Assembly: GCF_900104815.1 (NCBI RefSeq)
Contig: NZ_FNTD01000004.1
Coordinates: 2,434,501-2,498,500 of the forward strand
Direction: 5' to 3'
Source: Streptomyces misionensis
GTDB taxonomy: Bacteria > Actinomycetota > Actinomycetes > Streptomycetales > Streptomycetaceae
Length of the DNA: 64,000 nt
Notes under the pieces: model-generated
Database searches by the model: none
The model's input: only the letters and a program-made list of their open reading frames with translations
Told to the model about the DNA's origin: nothing
In this document: in pieces, positions 53,702 to 61,832 of the stretch
Position numbering within the stretch: position 1 is the stretch's first letter
Layout: every line of letters begins with the position of its first letter
Position numbers and translations under genes: made by a program

Positions 53702-54984
53702 GAGGCGTCCTTGAAGACCGCCAGCCGCTGCCGGGACAGCAGTTCCTCGGGCGTGTCCCGCTCCCGCACCAGGGTCACCTGTCCGTCGTGCACGAAGACT
53801 TCCGCGGGGTAGCCGTGACCGAGGAACAGCCCGGGCGAGGCGGTGGGGCCGTAGGCGCCGGACCGCTCGATGCCGAGCAGGTCGCCGGGCCGGACTTCGG
53901 GAAGCCTGACCTTCTTCACGAGCGTGTCGTTCGGGGTGCACAGCGGTCCGGTGACGGTGTAGGTGCCGGTGGGCTCGGCCGAGGGGCTGCCCAGGTGGAC
54001 GACGGGGAAGTTCCGTTTCACGAAACTCCCGATGCCCACTGCGGCCATATGGTGATTGGTGCCGCCGTCCGCCACGACGAACAACTCCCCCATCGACTCC
54101 TTCACATAGACGGCCCGTGTCACATAGATACCGGCGTCGGCCGCGAGGAACCGGCCCAGCTCCATGATGATCCGGCAGGACGGGTGCCGGGCACGGAATT
54201 CGCCCACCGGACCCCGCATACCTTTGCCGAGTTCGGCGGTGTCGAGGTCCGACTCGTTCTCGAAGTAGGCCACACCCAGACCGCCCCCGAAATCCACGAA
54301 GGAAAGGTCTACACCCAGCTCCGTGGCGAGGTCTTCCGCCATCCGGAGAATGCTCTCCGTGTTCGCGACGACGTCCCGGTGATCGAGAAAACGGGTACCC
54401 ATATAGGCATGGAAACCCTTCACCTCGACGTGCCTCAAGGCGTCGAGCAAGGGCCGCGCCTGACGGACTTCCTTCTCGTCCACACCGAATTGCCGCGGCT
54501 TTCCTCCCATCGACAGCCCGGACCCCTTGCTGTGGAAGCTCGGGTTGACCCGCAGCACCGCGGGGAACGGGGCGGCCCCCCGCGCGGCCGCGACCTCGTC
54601 CAGGAGCCGGAGTTCCGCGAGCGACTCGCAGACCACGGCGGAGATGCCGGCCGAGACACACGCCTCGAGGTCGGCCCGGCTCTTTCCCGGCCCGAGGAAG
54701 ATGATGTCCGCCGGGTCCACCCCGGCCCGCATGGCGGTCATCAGTTCCGTCAGCGACGACACTTCCGCGCCTGCGCCCTGGGCTCCGAGAAAGCCGCACA
54801 CGCTGATGTTCGGATTCGCTTTCAGGGAATAGAGGACTTCCACTCCGTCCGGCAGCGCTTCCGCAAGCCTCCGATACGTTTCGCTGAGAACTTGCGCGTC
54901 GTAGATGAATAGAGGTGTTCCGAACTCGTCCACGATGTCTTCGACAGGAAGGCCCTGGATGTGCGCCTTCGGATTTTCGGGCAA
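53698..54984 (-). CDS. PLP-dependent decarboxylase, BtrK/exosortase-A-associated type
   Basis: The TTG at 54984 is favoured over the GTG at 54990 because the ribosome binding site GGAGG is 7 nt from it and only about 1 nt from the GTG. The product has 428 residues and is an alanine-racemase-fold (type III) decarboxylase. PLP lysine is in YSLKANPN (Lys55). The second active-site loop is TGPLCTPNDTL with the catalytic Cys, as in BtrK and the exosortase-A-linked decarboxylase, not CESGD as in diaminopimelate decarboxylase. BtrK decarboxylates glutamyl groups on an ACP. The neighbouring ligase and ACP suggest a similar carrier-bound substrate. Confidence 0.88.
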   Translation of the reverse strand: MPENPKAHIQGLPVEDIVDEFGTPLFIYDAQVLSETYRRLAEALPDGVEVLYSLKANPNISVCGFLGAQGAGAEVSSLTELMTAMRAGVDPADIIFLGPGKSRADLEACVSAGISAVVCESLAELRLLDEVAAARGAAPFPAVLRVNPSFHSKGSGLSMGGKPRQFGVDEKEVRQARPLLDALRHVEVKGFHAYMGTRFLDHRDVVANTESILRMAEDLATELGVDLSFVDFGGGLGVAYFENESDLDTAELGKGMRGPVGEFRARHPSCRIIMELGRFLAADAGIYVTRAVYVKESMGELFVVADGGTNHHMAAVGIGSFVKRNFPVVHLGSPSAEPTGTYTVTGPLCTPNDTLVKKVRLPEVRPGDLLGIERSGAYGPTASPGLFLGHGYPAEVFVHDGQVTLVRERDTPEELLSRQRLAVFKDAS

Positions 54985-55529
54985 GTGCACCCCTCCCGCT
55001 GTCTCGGCTTGCTGTTCCCAAAACCGTAGGGGAGGAGCCGAGCGGCGTCATATCGCGCACCGGGGAATCCGGCCAACTTGGGACGGCGTGCGATGGATGA
55101 AGGGCGGCCGTGTATCCCCGAGGTTCCCGACGTCATGCGCCATCGACCGACAGTTGTGACCCACGCCACACGGCAACTATCCATCTTCGTAACTAAAGGT
55201 TCATAAAGGGCTATACAGACATACAGTGACAATCGCACGGCAGGCCGGGCTGCAGCGTGGCCAGAAGTCATCGAAGCCCAGGAGGACTCACCGCCGAACA
55301 GGCATACGGGTGTGAGGTCTGAGGCATGGGCAGCGCAAGGGGGCCAAGCGGATACGCGGTATCGGACCGCGGTGATTCCAGACGGCTCGCGGGGCAGCCA
55401 CCGGCCGGCTCCTGGCCCTCACGCACCGACTCCCGGCCGCACGGCCCCGGTCTCCCGTCCGGCGCATCCGCTGGTCTCACCACCGGTCCGCCGAATCAGT
55501 CCTGACGTCACTGCCGTTGAGGAGTAGGC
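54985..55529. promoter_or_regulatory. Bidirectional promoter region between the ect operon and ectB
   Basis: This gap is AT-rich in its middle (about 55170-55240), unlike the rest of the window. It has TATACA and TACAGT -10-like boxes and a direct repeat of ATACAG at 55213-55218 and 55221-55226, 8 bp apart. It is the only place for the promoters of both the seven-gene operon and ectB, and could hold an osmotic or regulator-responsive site. No gene was supported here. Confidence 0.6.
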
Positions 55530-56801
55530 ATGACCATCACCCAACCGGACCTGAGCACCTTCGAGAGCCTGGAGTCCGAGGTGCGCAGCTACTGCCGTGG
55601 CTGGCCCACCGTGTTCGACCGCGCGCAGGGCAGCCGGCTGTACGACGAGGACGGCCATGCGTACCTCGACTTCTTCGCCGGTGCCGGATCACTCAACTAC
55701 GGCCACAACAACCCGGTGCTCAAACGGGCGCTGATCGACTACCTGTCCCGGGACGGGATCACCCACGGCCTGGACATGTCGACCACGGCCAAACGCTCGT
55801 TCCTGCAGACCTTCCAGGACCTGGTGCTGCGCCCGCGCGATCTGCCGTACAAGGTCATGTTCCCCGGCCCGACCGGCACCAACGCCGTCGAGTCGGCACT
55901 GAAGCTGGCCCGCAAGGTCAAGGGCCGCGAGGCCATCGTGTCCTTCACCAACGCCTTCCACGGCATGTCCCTGGGCTCGCTCGCCGTGACCGGCAACGCC
56001 TTCAAGCGGGCCGGCGCCGGCGTCCCCCTGGTGCACGGCACCCCGATGCCGTTCGACAACTACTTCGACGGCACCGTCCCCGACTTCCTGTGGTTCGAGC
56101 GGCTCCTGGAGGACCAGGGCTCCGGCCTGAACAAACCCGCCGCGGTGATCGTGGAGACCGTGCAGGGCGAGGGCGGCATCAACGTCGCCCGCCCCGAGTG
56201 GCTGCGCGCCCTCAAGGAACTGTGCGAACGGCAGGACATGCTGCTGATCGTCGACGACATCCAGATGGGCTGCGGCCGCACCGGCGCCTTCTTCTCCTTC
56301 GAGGAGTCCGGCATCACCCCCGACATCGTCACCGTCTCCAAGTCGATCAGCGGCTACGGACTGCCGATGTCCCTGTGCCTGTTCCGGCCCGAACTCGACG
56401 TCTGGGAGCCCGGCGAACACAACGGCACCTTCCGCGGCAACAACCCCGCGTTCGTCACCGCCACCGCGGCCCTGGAGACCTACTGGACCGATCCTCATAT
56501 CACCCGCCAGACGGCCTTACTCGGCCGACAGGTGGAGCAGTCCCTCCTGGCGATCTGCGACGAACACCGCGCCGCCGGTGCCCGCTACCGGGGCCGCGGC
56601 CTGGTGTGGGGCCTCGAGTTCCACAACAAGAGGCGCGCCGGGCTGATCGCGCGACGCGCCTTCGAACTCGGCCTGCTCGTCGAGACGTCCGGCCCTGACA
56701 ACGAGGTCGTCAAGCTGCTCCCGGCCCTCACGATCCCCCCTGAGGAACTGGACGAAGGACTCGGCACGCTGGCCCGCGCCGCCCGGGAGGTCGCGGACTA
56801 G
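55530..56801 (+). CDS. ectB: Diaminobutyrate-2-oxoglutarate aminotransferase (EctB)
   Basis: The ATG at 55530 follows TTGAGGAG and gives 423 residues, the normal EctB length. EctB makes L-2,4-diaminobutyrate from aspartate semialdehyde using glutamate. Key features are LDFFAGAGSLNYGHNNP, the IVDDIQMGCGRTGAFFSFE loop, and the PLP lysine in TVSKSISGYGLPMS. It is divergent from the operon carrying ectC and ectA, so all three ectoine enzymes are present in the cluster but in two transcription units. No aspartokinase or ectD (hydroxylase) is in the window. Confidence 0.95.
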   Translation: MTITQPDLSTFESLESEVRSYCRGWPTVFDRAQGSRLYDEDGHAYLDFFAGAGSLNYGHNNPVLKRALIDYLSRDGITHGLDMSTTAKRSFLQTFQDLVLRPRDLPYKVMFPGPTGTNAVESALKLARKVKGREAIVSFTNAFHGMSLGSLAVTGNAFKRAGAGVPLVHGTPMPFDNYFDGTVPDFLWFERLLEDQGSGLNKPAAVIVETVQGEGGINVARPEWLRALKELCERQDMLLIVDDIQMGCGRTGAFFSFEESGITPDIVTVSKSISGYGLPMSLCLFRPELDVWEPGEHNGTFRGNNPAFVTATAALETYWTDPHITRQTALLGRQVEQSLLAICDEHRAAGARYRGRGLVWGLEFHNKRRAGLIARRAFELGLLVETSGPDNEVVKLLPALTIPPEELDEGLGTLARAAREVAD

Positions 56802-56889
56802 AGGGTCCCGGTCCGGCTCTCGCCCGCGCGTCGTCAGGAACCGGTGGGCCGTCTCGGTGCGCTCCACGAGCGTGCGCGCGCGTGAGTGA

Positions 56890-57660
56890 ATGGCCCCCAT
56901 GGGCGAACTCAGCGGCTTCACGGGGCAGTACGACGGCGAGCGGCTCAGCGGGGTGTGCGGCGGTCCTCGCGGGCGGGCCACGGTGGTGCTGCTGCACGGG
57001 GCGGGCAACGGGAGCAAGGAGCGGCTGCTGCCGCTGGCGGGCGAGTTCGCCGCCGCCGGCTGTCACGCGCTGGCGTTCGACTTCTCGGGTCACGGTGAAA
57101 GCAGCGGCACGCTCGCGCGGTTGAGCCTGCGGCGCCGGTTCGAGCAGGCGGTGGCGGTGATCGACGCGCACGCGCCGGCGGCCGATCCGCTGCTTCTGGT
57201 CGGCTTCAGCATGAGCGGGCAGACGGTCGCCGACCTGGTGCGCCACTACGGCGGCCGGGTGGCGGGACTCGCCCTGTGCGCGCCCGCCGTCTACGCGCCG
57301 GACGCCTGGGACCTGCCCTTCGGGGACGGCCGGGGCCGGTTCACCGAGATCCTGCGCACTCCGGACAGCTGGCGGGACTCCCCGGCGCTCCGGGTGTACG
57401 GGGCGTACGCGGGCCGGGCGGTGCTGACCGTGCCCGGCACCGACACGGTGATCCCGGCGGCCGTGACCCGGGCGCTGCACGAGGCGCTGTCCGCGCGCGC
57501 CGACTACACCCGGCTCGAACTCCCGGACGCCGACCACAAGCTGGGCCTGTGGTTCCGCGAGCACGCGCGGGACCGGCGGCGGCTGGTGAGCGCGCTGCTG
57601 ACGGCGCCGGGCGGGCCGGCCGGCGAAGTGCCCGGCGCCGTCGTGGATCAGCGGTTGTAG
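56890..57660 (+). CDS. Alpha/beta-hydrolase
   Basis: The 256-residue protein starts at ATG 56890 (MAPMGELSGFTGQYDG) or 56899. The fold is visible: oxyanion region VVLLHGAGNGSKERLL, nucleophile elbow VGFSMSGQTVADL (Ser in GFSMSG), and a late catalytic His in LPDADHKLGLW. Substrate is unknown. It is 88 bp after ectB, but the hydrolase is common in this part of Streptomyces genomes outside the ect cluster, so it is likely core and not part of the cluster. Confidence 0.85.
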   Translation: MAPMGELSGFTGQYDGERLSGVCGGPRGRATVVLLHGAGNGSKERLLPLAGEFAAAGCHALAFDFSGHGESSGTLARLSLRRRFEQAVAVIDAHAPAADPLLLVGFSMSGQTVADLVRHYGGRVAGLALCAPAVYAPDAWDLPFGDGRGRFTEILRTPDSWRDSPALRVYGAYAGRAVLTVPGTDTVIPAAVTRALHEALSARADYTRLELPDADHKLGLWFREHARDRRRLVSALLTAPGGPAGEVPGAVVDQRL

Positions 57661-57962
57661 CGCATGAACGCCCGCACCATGTGGCACGTGATGTCGGACG
57701 GCGGGCGCATGCCGATCGTCTCGGCGGTGGCGCGGATGGTGTCGTTGCCCGCCTGGTCCGGCAGATAGGTCCCGGAGTCGAGCAGGGCGATGGCCAGGCG
57801 CATGGCCTTCAGGCGCCGGTTGTGCGTGACGTACCACTCCCGGGGGCGGCCGGCCGGCAGGGGCCGCTTCGTCAGGGGCTCGTACGGCGAGTCGAACAGC
57901 ACGGGACGCTTGGCGGTGGACTGGGTCGGCGAGGGCTTCGGCTGTAGGGCGGCAGCGGGCAC
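57648..57962 (-). CDS. Small conserved protein, unknown function
   Basis: The start was set at GTG 57962 because the ribosome binding site AGGAGG is 6 nt from it, whereas the ATG at 57968 abuts that site. The 104-residue protein is basic and soluble (YEPLTKRPLPAGRPREWYV, DITCHMVRAFMRYNR). Family and role are unknown. Its 3' end overlaps the convergent hydrolase by 13 nt. The upstream neighbour (58127, plus strand) is divergent. Confidence 0.75.
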   Translation of the reverse strand: MPAAALQPKPSPTQSTAKRPVLFDSPYEPLTKRPLPAGRPREWYVTHNRRLKAMRLAIALLDSGTYLPDQAGNDTIRATAETIGMRPPSDITCHMVRAFMRYNR

Positions 57963-58126
57963 GGGCATCCTCCTGACGCGATCAGGGCACCGGCCGGCGA
58001 GCCCGGCGGCACCCTCGAACACTGCTTCTATTCTACGGCCGACCACTGACAAAAGCCCCTGGCCACAAGGGCTTTCGGGGCGCCCGGGACGCGGGTGACG
58101 GACGGTTTCTCGCGTACCGTTAGGGC

Positions 58127-58501
58127 ATGGAGATCTGGATCAATCCGGCCTGTTCGAAGTGCCGCAGCGCGATCAGCACGCTCGACGCCGAGGGGGTCGA
58201 GTACACCGTGCGGCGCTATCTGGAGGATGTGCCGAGCGAGGACGAGATCAAGGCCGTGCTCGGGCGGCTGGGACTGGAGCCCTGGGACATCACGCGGACC
58301 CAGGAGGCGGTCGCCAAGGAGCTGGGCCTCAAGGACTGGGCGCGGGACGAGGGGTCCCGGGACCGCTGGATCAAGGCGCTCGCCGAGCACCCGAAGCTGA
58401 TCCAGCGGCCCATCATCACCGCGGACGACGGGACCGCCCTGGTGGCCCGCACGGACGAGGCCGTCCAGGAGGCCATCGGCCACGGCCGGACCTCGTCCTG
58501 A
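58127..58501 (+). CDS. ArsC/Spx-family protein
   Basis: The 124-residue thioredoxin-fold protein has the N-terminal redox motif CSKC (NPACSKCRSAIST) and the C-terminal QRPIITADDGTALVARTDEAV typical of the glutaredoxin-coupled arsenate reductase/Spx family. An intact arsenate reductase is possible, but the position outside an ars operon and the presence of Cx2C also fit a general disulfide reductase. It is 158 bp downstream of a divergent gene. Confidence 0.88.
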   Translation: MEIWINPACSKCRSAISTLDAEGVEYTVRRYLEDVPSEDEIKAVLGRLGLEPWDITRTQEAVAKELGLKDWARDEGSRDRWIKALAEHPKLIQRPIITADDGTALVARTDEAVQEAIGHGRTSS

Positions 58502-58546
58502 CCGACCGGGCCCGCCCGGGGAACCGGCGCGCCGGCCTCGTCCCGG

Positions 58547-59407
58547 TCAGTCGCGGGCGTCCAGGAAGCCGGTGAGCCGGGCCGCCAGGGCGGGTGGGGC
58601 CGACTGCGGCAGGGCGTGGTGGGAGATGCCGGGGAGCACGGCGGTCGTCACGCGCGGCAGCAGGGCCTCGGCGCCCGCCGTCACCCGGAGCGGATCGTGG
58701 GCCCTGCCGCGCCCGGCCACGAGCACCAGCACCGGCACCGTAAGGGCGCGCAGCGCGTCCGGTGCCGGGCGCGGGCCGGTGACCGGCTTGGCGGCCGGGA
58801 AGCCGGCGGCGGCCTCCTGGAGGCGCAGCCAGTCGGGGTCGGGGGCCGTTCCCCCGGTCTCCCACTCCAGGAAGGCGCGGACCCGGCCCGGCGTGGGCCG
58901 CAGCAGCATCGGCAGGGCGTGCAGCACATAGCCCGGCCGGTACCCGGTGAAGCACTGGGTGGGGTCCAGCAGGAACAGGCGGCGGACCCGGCCGGGGGCG
59001 CGCAGGGCGTGGTGCAGGGCGATCCAGGCGCCGTACGAGTGCCCGCCCACGTCGGCCGAGGCCAGGCCCAGGCCGTCCAGGACCGCGTCCAGCCAGCCGG
59101 TCAGGTCGGCGACCGTGCGGGGGTGCCGGCCCGGCGGCGGCACGCTGAGTCCGGGGGCGCCGGGCAGGTCGGCGGCGTAGACCCGGCGGGCGGCGGACAG
59201 CGGCCCGGCCTGGGCGTACCAGGTGAGGGAGGTGGCCCCGCCGCCGCCCGGCAGCAGGAGCAGCGGGGGCGCGTCGCGCGGGCCGCAGGCGTTGACGCGG
59301 GTGGTGCCGTGGGGTGTGGGTATGCTCAGCGCCTCGCGGTCGGCGGGCCACTTCGCCCAAACCGCCTCGTACGCGCTCCGGAAGGCGTCACTGTCGTAAC
59401 CGGTCAC
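58547..59407 (-). CDS. Alpha/beta-hydrolase
   Basis: The GTG at 59407 (VTGYDSDAFRSAYEAV) with AGGGGG 8 nt upstream gives 286 residues. Features include LLLPGGGGATSLTWYAQAG (oxyanion strand), nucleophile elbow GGHSYGAWIALHHAL (Ser), and a late His in PGISHHALPQSAPP. This is the layout of epoxide-hydrolase or lipase-like carboxylic ester hydrolases. Substrate is unknown. It is divergent from glnII, with a 193-bp gap containing a GlnR-like site. Confidence 0.88.
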   Translation of the reverse strand: MTGYDSDAFRSAYEAVWAKWPADREALSIPTPHGTTRVNACGPRDAPPLLLLPGGGGATSLTWYAQAGPLSAARRVYAADLPGAPGLSVPPPGRHPRTVADLTGWLDAVLDGLGLASADVGGHSYGAWIALHHALRAPGRVRRLFLLDPTQCFTGYRPGYVLHALPMLLRPTPGRVRAFLEWETGGTAPDPDWLRLQEAAAGFPAAKPVTGPRPAPDALRALTVPVLVLVAGRGRAHDPLRVTAGAEALLPRVTTAVLPGISHHALPQSAPPALAARLTGFLDARD

Positions 59408-59470
59408 CGTACGGCCCCCTGATGTCTCGCCGGTACCACCACTTCGTGATCCGCGACACAATACGCCCAG

Positions 59471-59508
59471 GTAACACGGGGTTCACACAAGGGCAATGGC
59501 CGGGAAAC
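59471..59508 (+). promoter_or_regulatory. GlnR-like box upstream of glnII
   Basis: Four 5-mers with 6-bp spacers read GTAAC, TTCAC, GCAAT and GAAAC (59471, 59482, 59493, 59504). The first and last match the GlnR consensus fully, the middle two only in part. A TTGACA -35-like element lies just downstream (59515-59520). The assignment is tentative but its position before glnII fits. Confidence 0.65.
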
Positions 59509-59600
59509 GGCCTGTTGACAGTCTCCGGGCAGATCGAGGCGGCGCCGTCGCGCCGCAGCGCCCGCGAGTGCGCCCGAACCACCCGAAGGAAGTGCCCCCC

Positions 59601-60632
59601 GTGACCTTCAAGGCCGAGTACATCTGGATCGACGGCACCGCGCCGACGGCCAAGCTCCGTTCCAAGACGAAGATCATCACGGGTGCCCCGGCCGGTCTCG
59701 ACGCGCTGCCGCTGTGGGGCTTCGACGGGTCGTCCACCAACCAGGCCGAGGGCCACGCCTCGGACCGCGTGCTCAAGCCGGTCTTCAGCTGCCCGGACCC
59801 GATCCGCGGCGGCGACGACATCCTGGTGCTGTGCGAGGTCCTGAACACGGACATGACCCCGCACGCCTCCAACACCCGCGCCGAACTGGCCGAGGTCGCC
59901 GAGCGGTTCGCCGCGCAGGAGCCGATCTTCGGCATCGAGCAGGAGTACACCTTCTTCGCCGGCACCCGCCCGCTGGGCTTCCCCGAGGGCGGCTTCCCGG
60001 CCCCGCAGGGCGGCTACTACTGCGGTGTCGGCGCCGACGAGATCTTCGGCCGGGACGTCGTCGAGGCGCACCTCGACAACTGCCTGAAGGCCGGTCTCGG
60101 CATCTCCGGCATCAACGCCGAGGTCATGCCGGGCCAGTGGGAGTTCCAGGTCGGCCCGCTCGCCCCGCTGGAGGTCTCCGACCAGCTGTGGGTGGCCCGC
60201 TGGCTGCTCTACCGCACCGCCGAGGACTTCAAGGTCTCCGCCACCCTCGACCCCAAGCCGGTCAAGGGCGACTGGAACGGCGCGGGCGCGCACACCAACT
60301 TCTCCACCAAGGCGATGCGCGAGGGCTACGACGCGATCATCACCGCCTGCGAGTCGCTGGGCGAGGGTTCCAAGCCGCTGGACCACGTCAAGAACTACGG
60401 CGCCGGCATCGACGAGCGCCTGACCGGTCTGCACGAGACCGCCCCCTGGGACAAGTACACCTACGGCGTCTCCGACCGCGGCGCCTCGGTCCGCATCCCG
60501 TGGCAGGTCGAGCAGGAGGGCAAGGGCTACATCGAGGACCGCCGCCCGAACGCCAACGTCGACCCCTACGTGGTGACCCGCCTGCTGGTGGACACCTGCT
60601 GCTCGGCGCTGGAGAAGGCCGGCCAGGTCTGA
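59601..60632 (+). CDS. glnII: Glutamine synthetase type II (eukaryote-like)
   Basis: The GTG at 59601 follows GAAGGAAG and gives 343 residues, the GSII length. Motifs are LWGFDGSSTNQAEG, FGIEQEYTFFAG, AEVMPGQWEFQVGP, and the ATP/substrate region KGDWNGAGAHTNFSTKAMRE, followed by RIPWQVEQEGKGYIEDRRPNAN. The octameric-type GSII lacks the adenylylation tyrosine, so it is regulated by transcription, in line with the GlnR-like box. It complements GSI (glnA, 43 kb) under nitrogen limitation. Confidence 0.97.
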   Translation: MTFKAEYIWIDGTAPTAKLRSKTKIITGAPAGLDALPLWGFDGSSTNQAEGHASDRVLKPVFSCPDPIRGGDDILVLCEVLNTDMTPHASNTRAELAEVAERFAAQEPIFGIEQEYTFFAGTRPLGFPEGGFPAPQGGYYCGVGADEIFGRDVVEAHLDNCLKAGLGISGINAEVMPGQWEFQVGPLAPLEVSDQLWVARWLLYRTAEDFKVSATLDPKPVKGDWNGAGAHTNFSTKAMREGYDAIITACESLGEGSKPLDHVKNYGAGIDERLTGLHETAPWDKYTYGVSDRGASVRIPWQVEQEGKGYIEDRRPNANVDPYVVTRLLVDTCCSALEKAGQV

Positions 60633-60647
60633 TCCGCCCCGGCTCGC

Positions 60648-60682
60648 GAAGGGGCGCCCGCCGTCACGGCGGGCGCCCCTTC
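60648..60682. terminator. Terminator after glnII
   Basis: A perfect 16-bp stem (60648-60663 with 60667-60682) has a 3-nt loop. Confidence 0.85.
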
Positions 60683-60952
60683 CGCACGCCCGGCGGACAC
60701 CCCTCCCACAGGCTCACGCCCGCCCGTCGCCCATGCCCGCGGGTGCCTCCGGCGCACGCCCACGAGTGCCCTTCCCTCACCCGGTGTCCGCATGCCGAGA
60801 CAGCGATCCGGCCGCATTCGGGCCCGCAACCCGCTGATCAGGGCCGCCACCACGGCCCCGGCGGCTCCCGTGACGCCGACTTCACGCCACGGTCACGTCC
60901 ACCTTGTGAGAGAACCCTCGTGCCCGGCGCGCGCCTCTGCTTCAATGGGCGC

Positions 60953-61075
60953 ATGGCCAGCTTCCAGAAGATCACCGCGACGGGTCGCCATGACCTCGAG
61001 CCCTTCTGGCCCTCCCGCCAGCACCACGACTTCGACCGGGTGTGTTGTCGCGCGATGACCGCGCGGGCCCTCTGA
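60953..61075 (+). other. Possible short leader ORF with Cys-Cys codons
   Basis: A 40-codon frame starts ATG and ends RVCCRAMTARAL, 119 bp before the winged-helix regulator gene. The paired cysteine codons recall actinobacterial cysteine-responsive leader peptides, although those are usually shorter. A shorter version could start at the in-frame GTG two codons upstream of the C-terminal part. Translation is unproven. The rest of the 562-bp gap 60633-61194 holds the glnII terminator and no other gene I can support. Confidence 0.35.
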
Positions 61076-61194
61076 AGCCGTACACCCCGGCCTTCGGCCA
61101 GCGCGGAACGACGTACGTCCCCGGCGCGCCCCGACCACGAATCGCGGCCGTCGCCCCTCCCGACGAACCTCTCGCGCGAAAGAGCTGACCTCCC

Positions 61195-61770
61195 ATGGCG
61201 ACCACCCGTTCCGTCACCCCCGCCTCCCCGCCCGCCGCTCCCGCCCGGCACCGGCTGCGCGCCGTCGACCGGGACGAGGTCGTGGACGTCGCGGACTTCC
61301 TGCCGCCGGGCGCCACCTGGCTGCCGGCCCCCCAGCACACCCTGCCCGTCCTGCCCGGCCGGCCGCCGATGGTCGGCTACCTGGTGCTGGTCCCGGCGGA
61401 CCAGCGGCCGCCGTTCGCGCCGGTCGCGGTGCCCGACCGGGCGGACCGTACCGAACAGGCCCCGGACCGGGCCCCCGAGCCGCTGGTGCGGATCGACCCG
61501 GTGCGCCGCACCGCCGCCGTCGACGGCCGTGAACTCGACCTGACCTACCTGGAGTTCGAACTGCTCGCGCACCTGGTGGCGCACCCGCACCGGGTGCACA
61601 CCCGCGACCAGCTGGTCACCACGGTGTGGGGGTACGGCCATGTCGGCGACGGCCGCACCGTGGACGTGCACATCGCCCGGCTGCGCCGCAAGCTGGGCGC
61701 CGAGCACCGCCGGACGATCCAGACCGTGCGCCGGGTCGGCTACAAGTACATTCCGCCGACCGCCGGTTGA
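61195..61770 (+). CDS. OmpR-type winged-helix regulator without receiver domain
   Basis: The ATG at 61195 gives 191 residues. The N-terminal half (about 1-95) is Pro-rich and unrelated to a receiver domain; no phospho-acceptor is seen. A Trans_reg_C winged HTH covers about 98-188, with LVRIDPVRRTAAVDGRELD, EFELLAHLVAHPHRV and VDVHIARLRRKLG plus VRRVGYKYIPP. Such orphan regulators are common in Streptomyces. Target unknown. A short Cys-rich frame lies just upstream. Confidence 0.9.
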   Translation: MATTRSVTPASPPAAPARHRLRAVDRDEVVDVADFLPPGATWLPAPQHTLPVLPGRPPMVGYLVLVPADQRPPFAPVAVPDRADRTEQAPDRAPEPLVRIDPVRRTAAVDGRELDLTYLEFELLAHLVAHPHRVHTRDQLVTTVWGYGHVGDGRTVDVHIARLRRKLGAEHRRTIQTVRRVGYKYIPPTAG

Positions 61771-61832
61771 CCCCTTTCCGCCCTCGGCGGACCGTGGTGC
61801 GCTCCGTGCCCGGACCGGGCAGGCTGCCCGGC

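Noticed and set aside
53698..54984. Diaminopimelate decarboxylase (LysA) assignment
   Set aside because: The active-site loop reads CTPND rather than CESGD, and the gene is in an ACP-ligase operon, so the BtrK-like class fits better.
56890..58501. Inclusion of the hydrolase, small protein and ArsC-like gene in the ect cluster
   Set aside because: They are separated by their own starts and strands and look like ordinary core genes flanking glnII; only ectB to ectA show operon-like linkage.
60792..61058. An 88-residue frame downstream of glnII
   Set aside because: It has no ribosome binding site, Arg/Pro/Ser-rich composition and overlaps another frame; no support as a gene.
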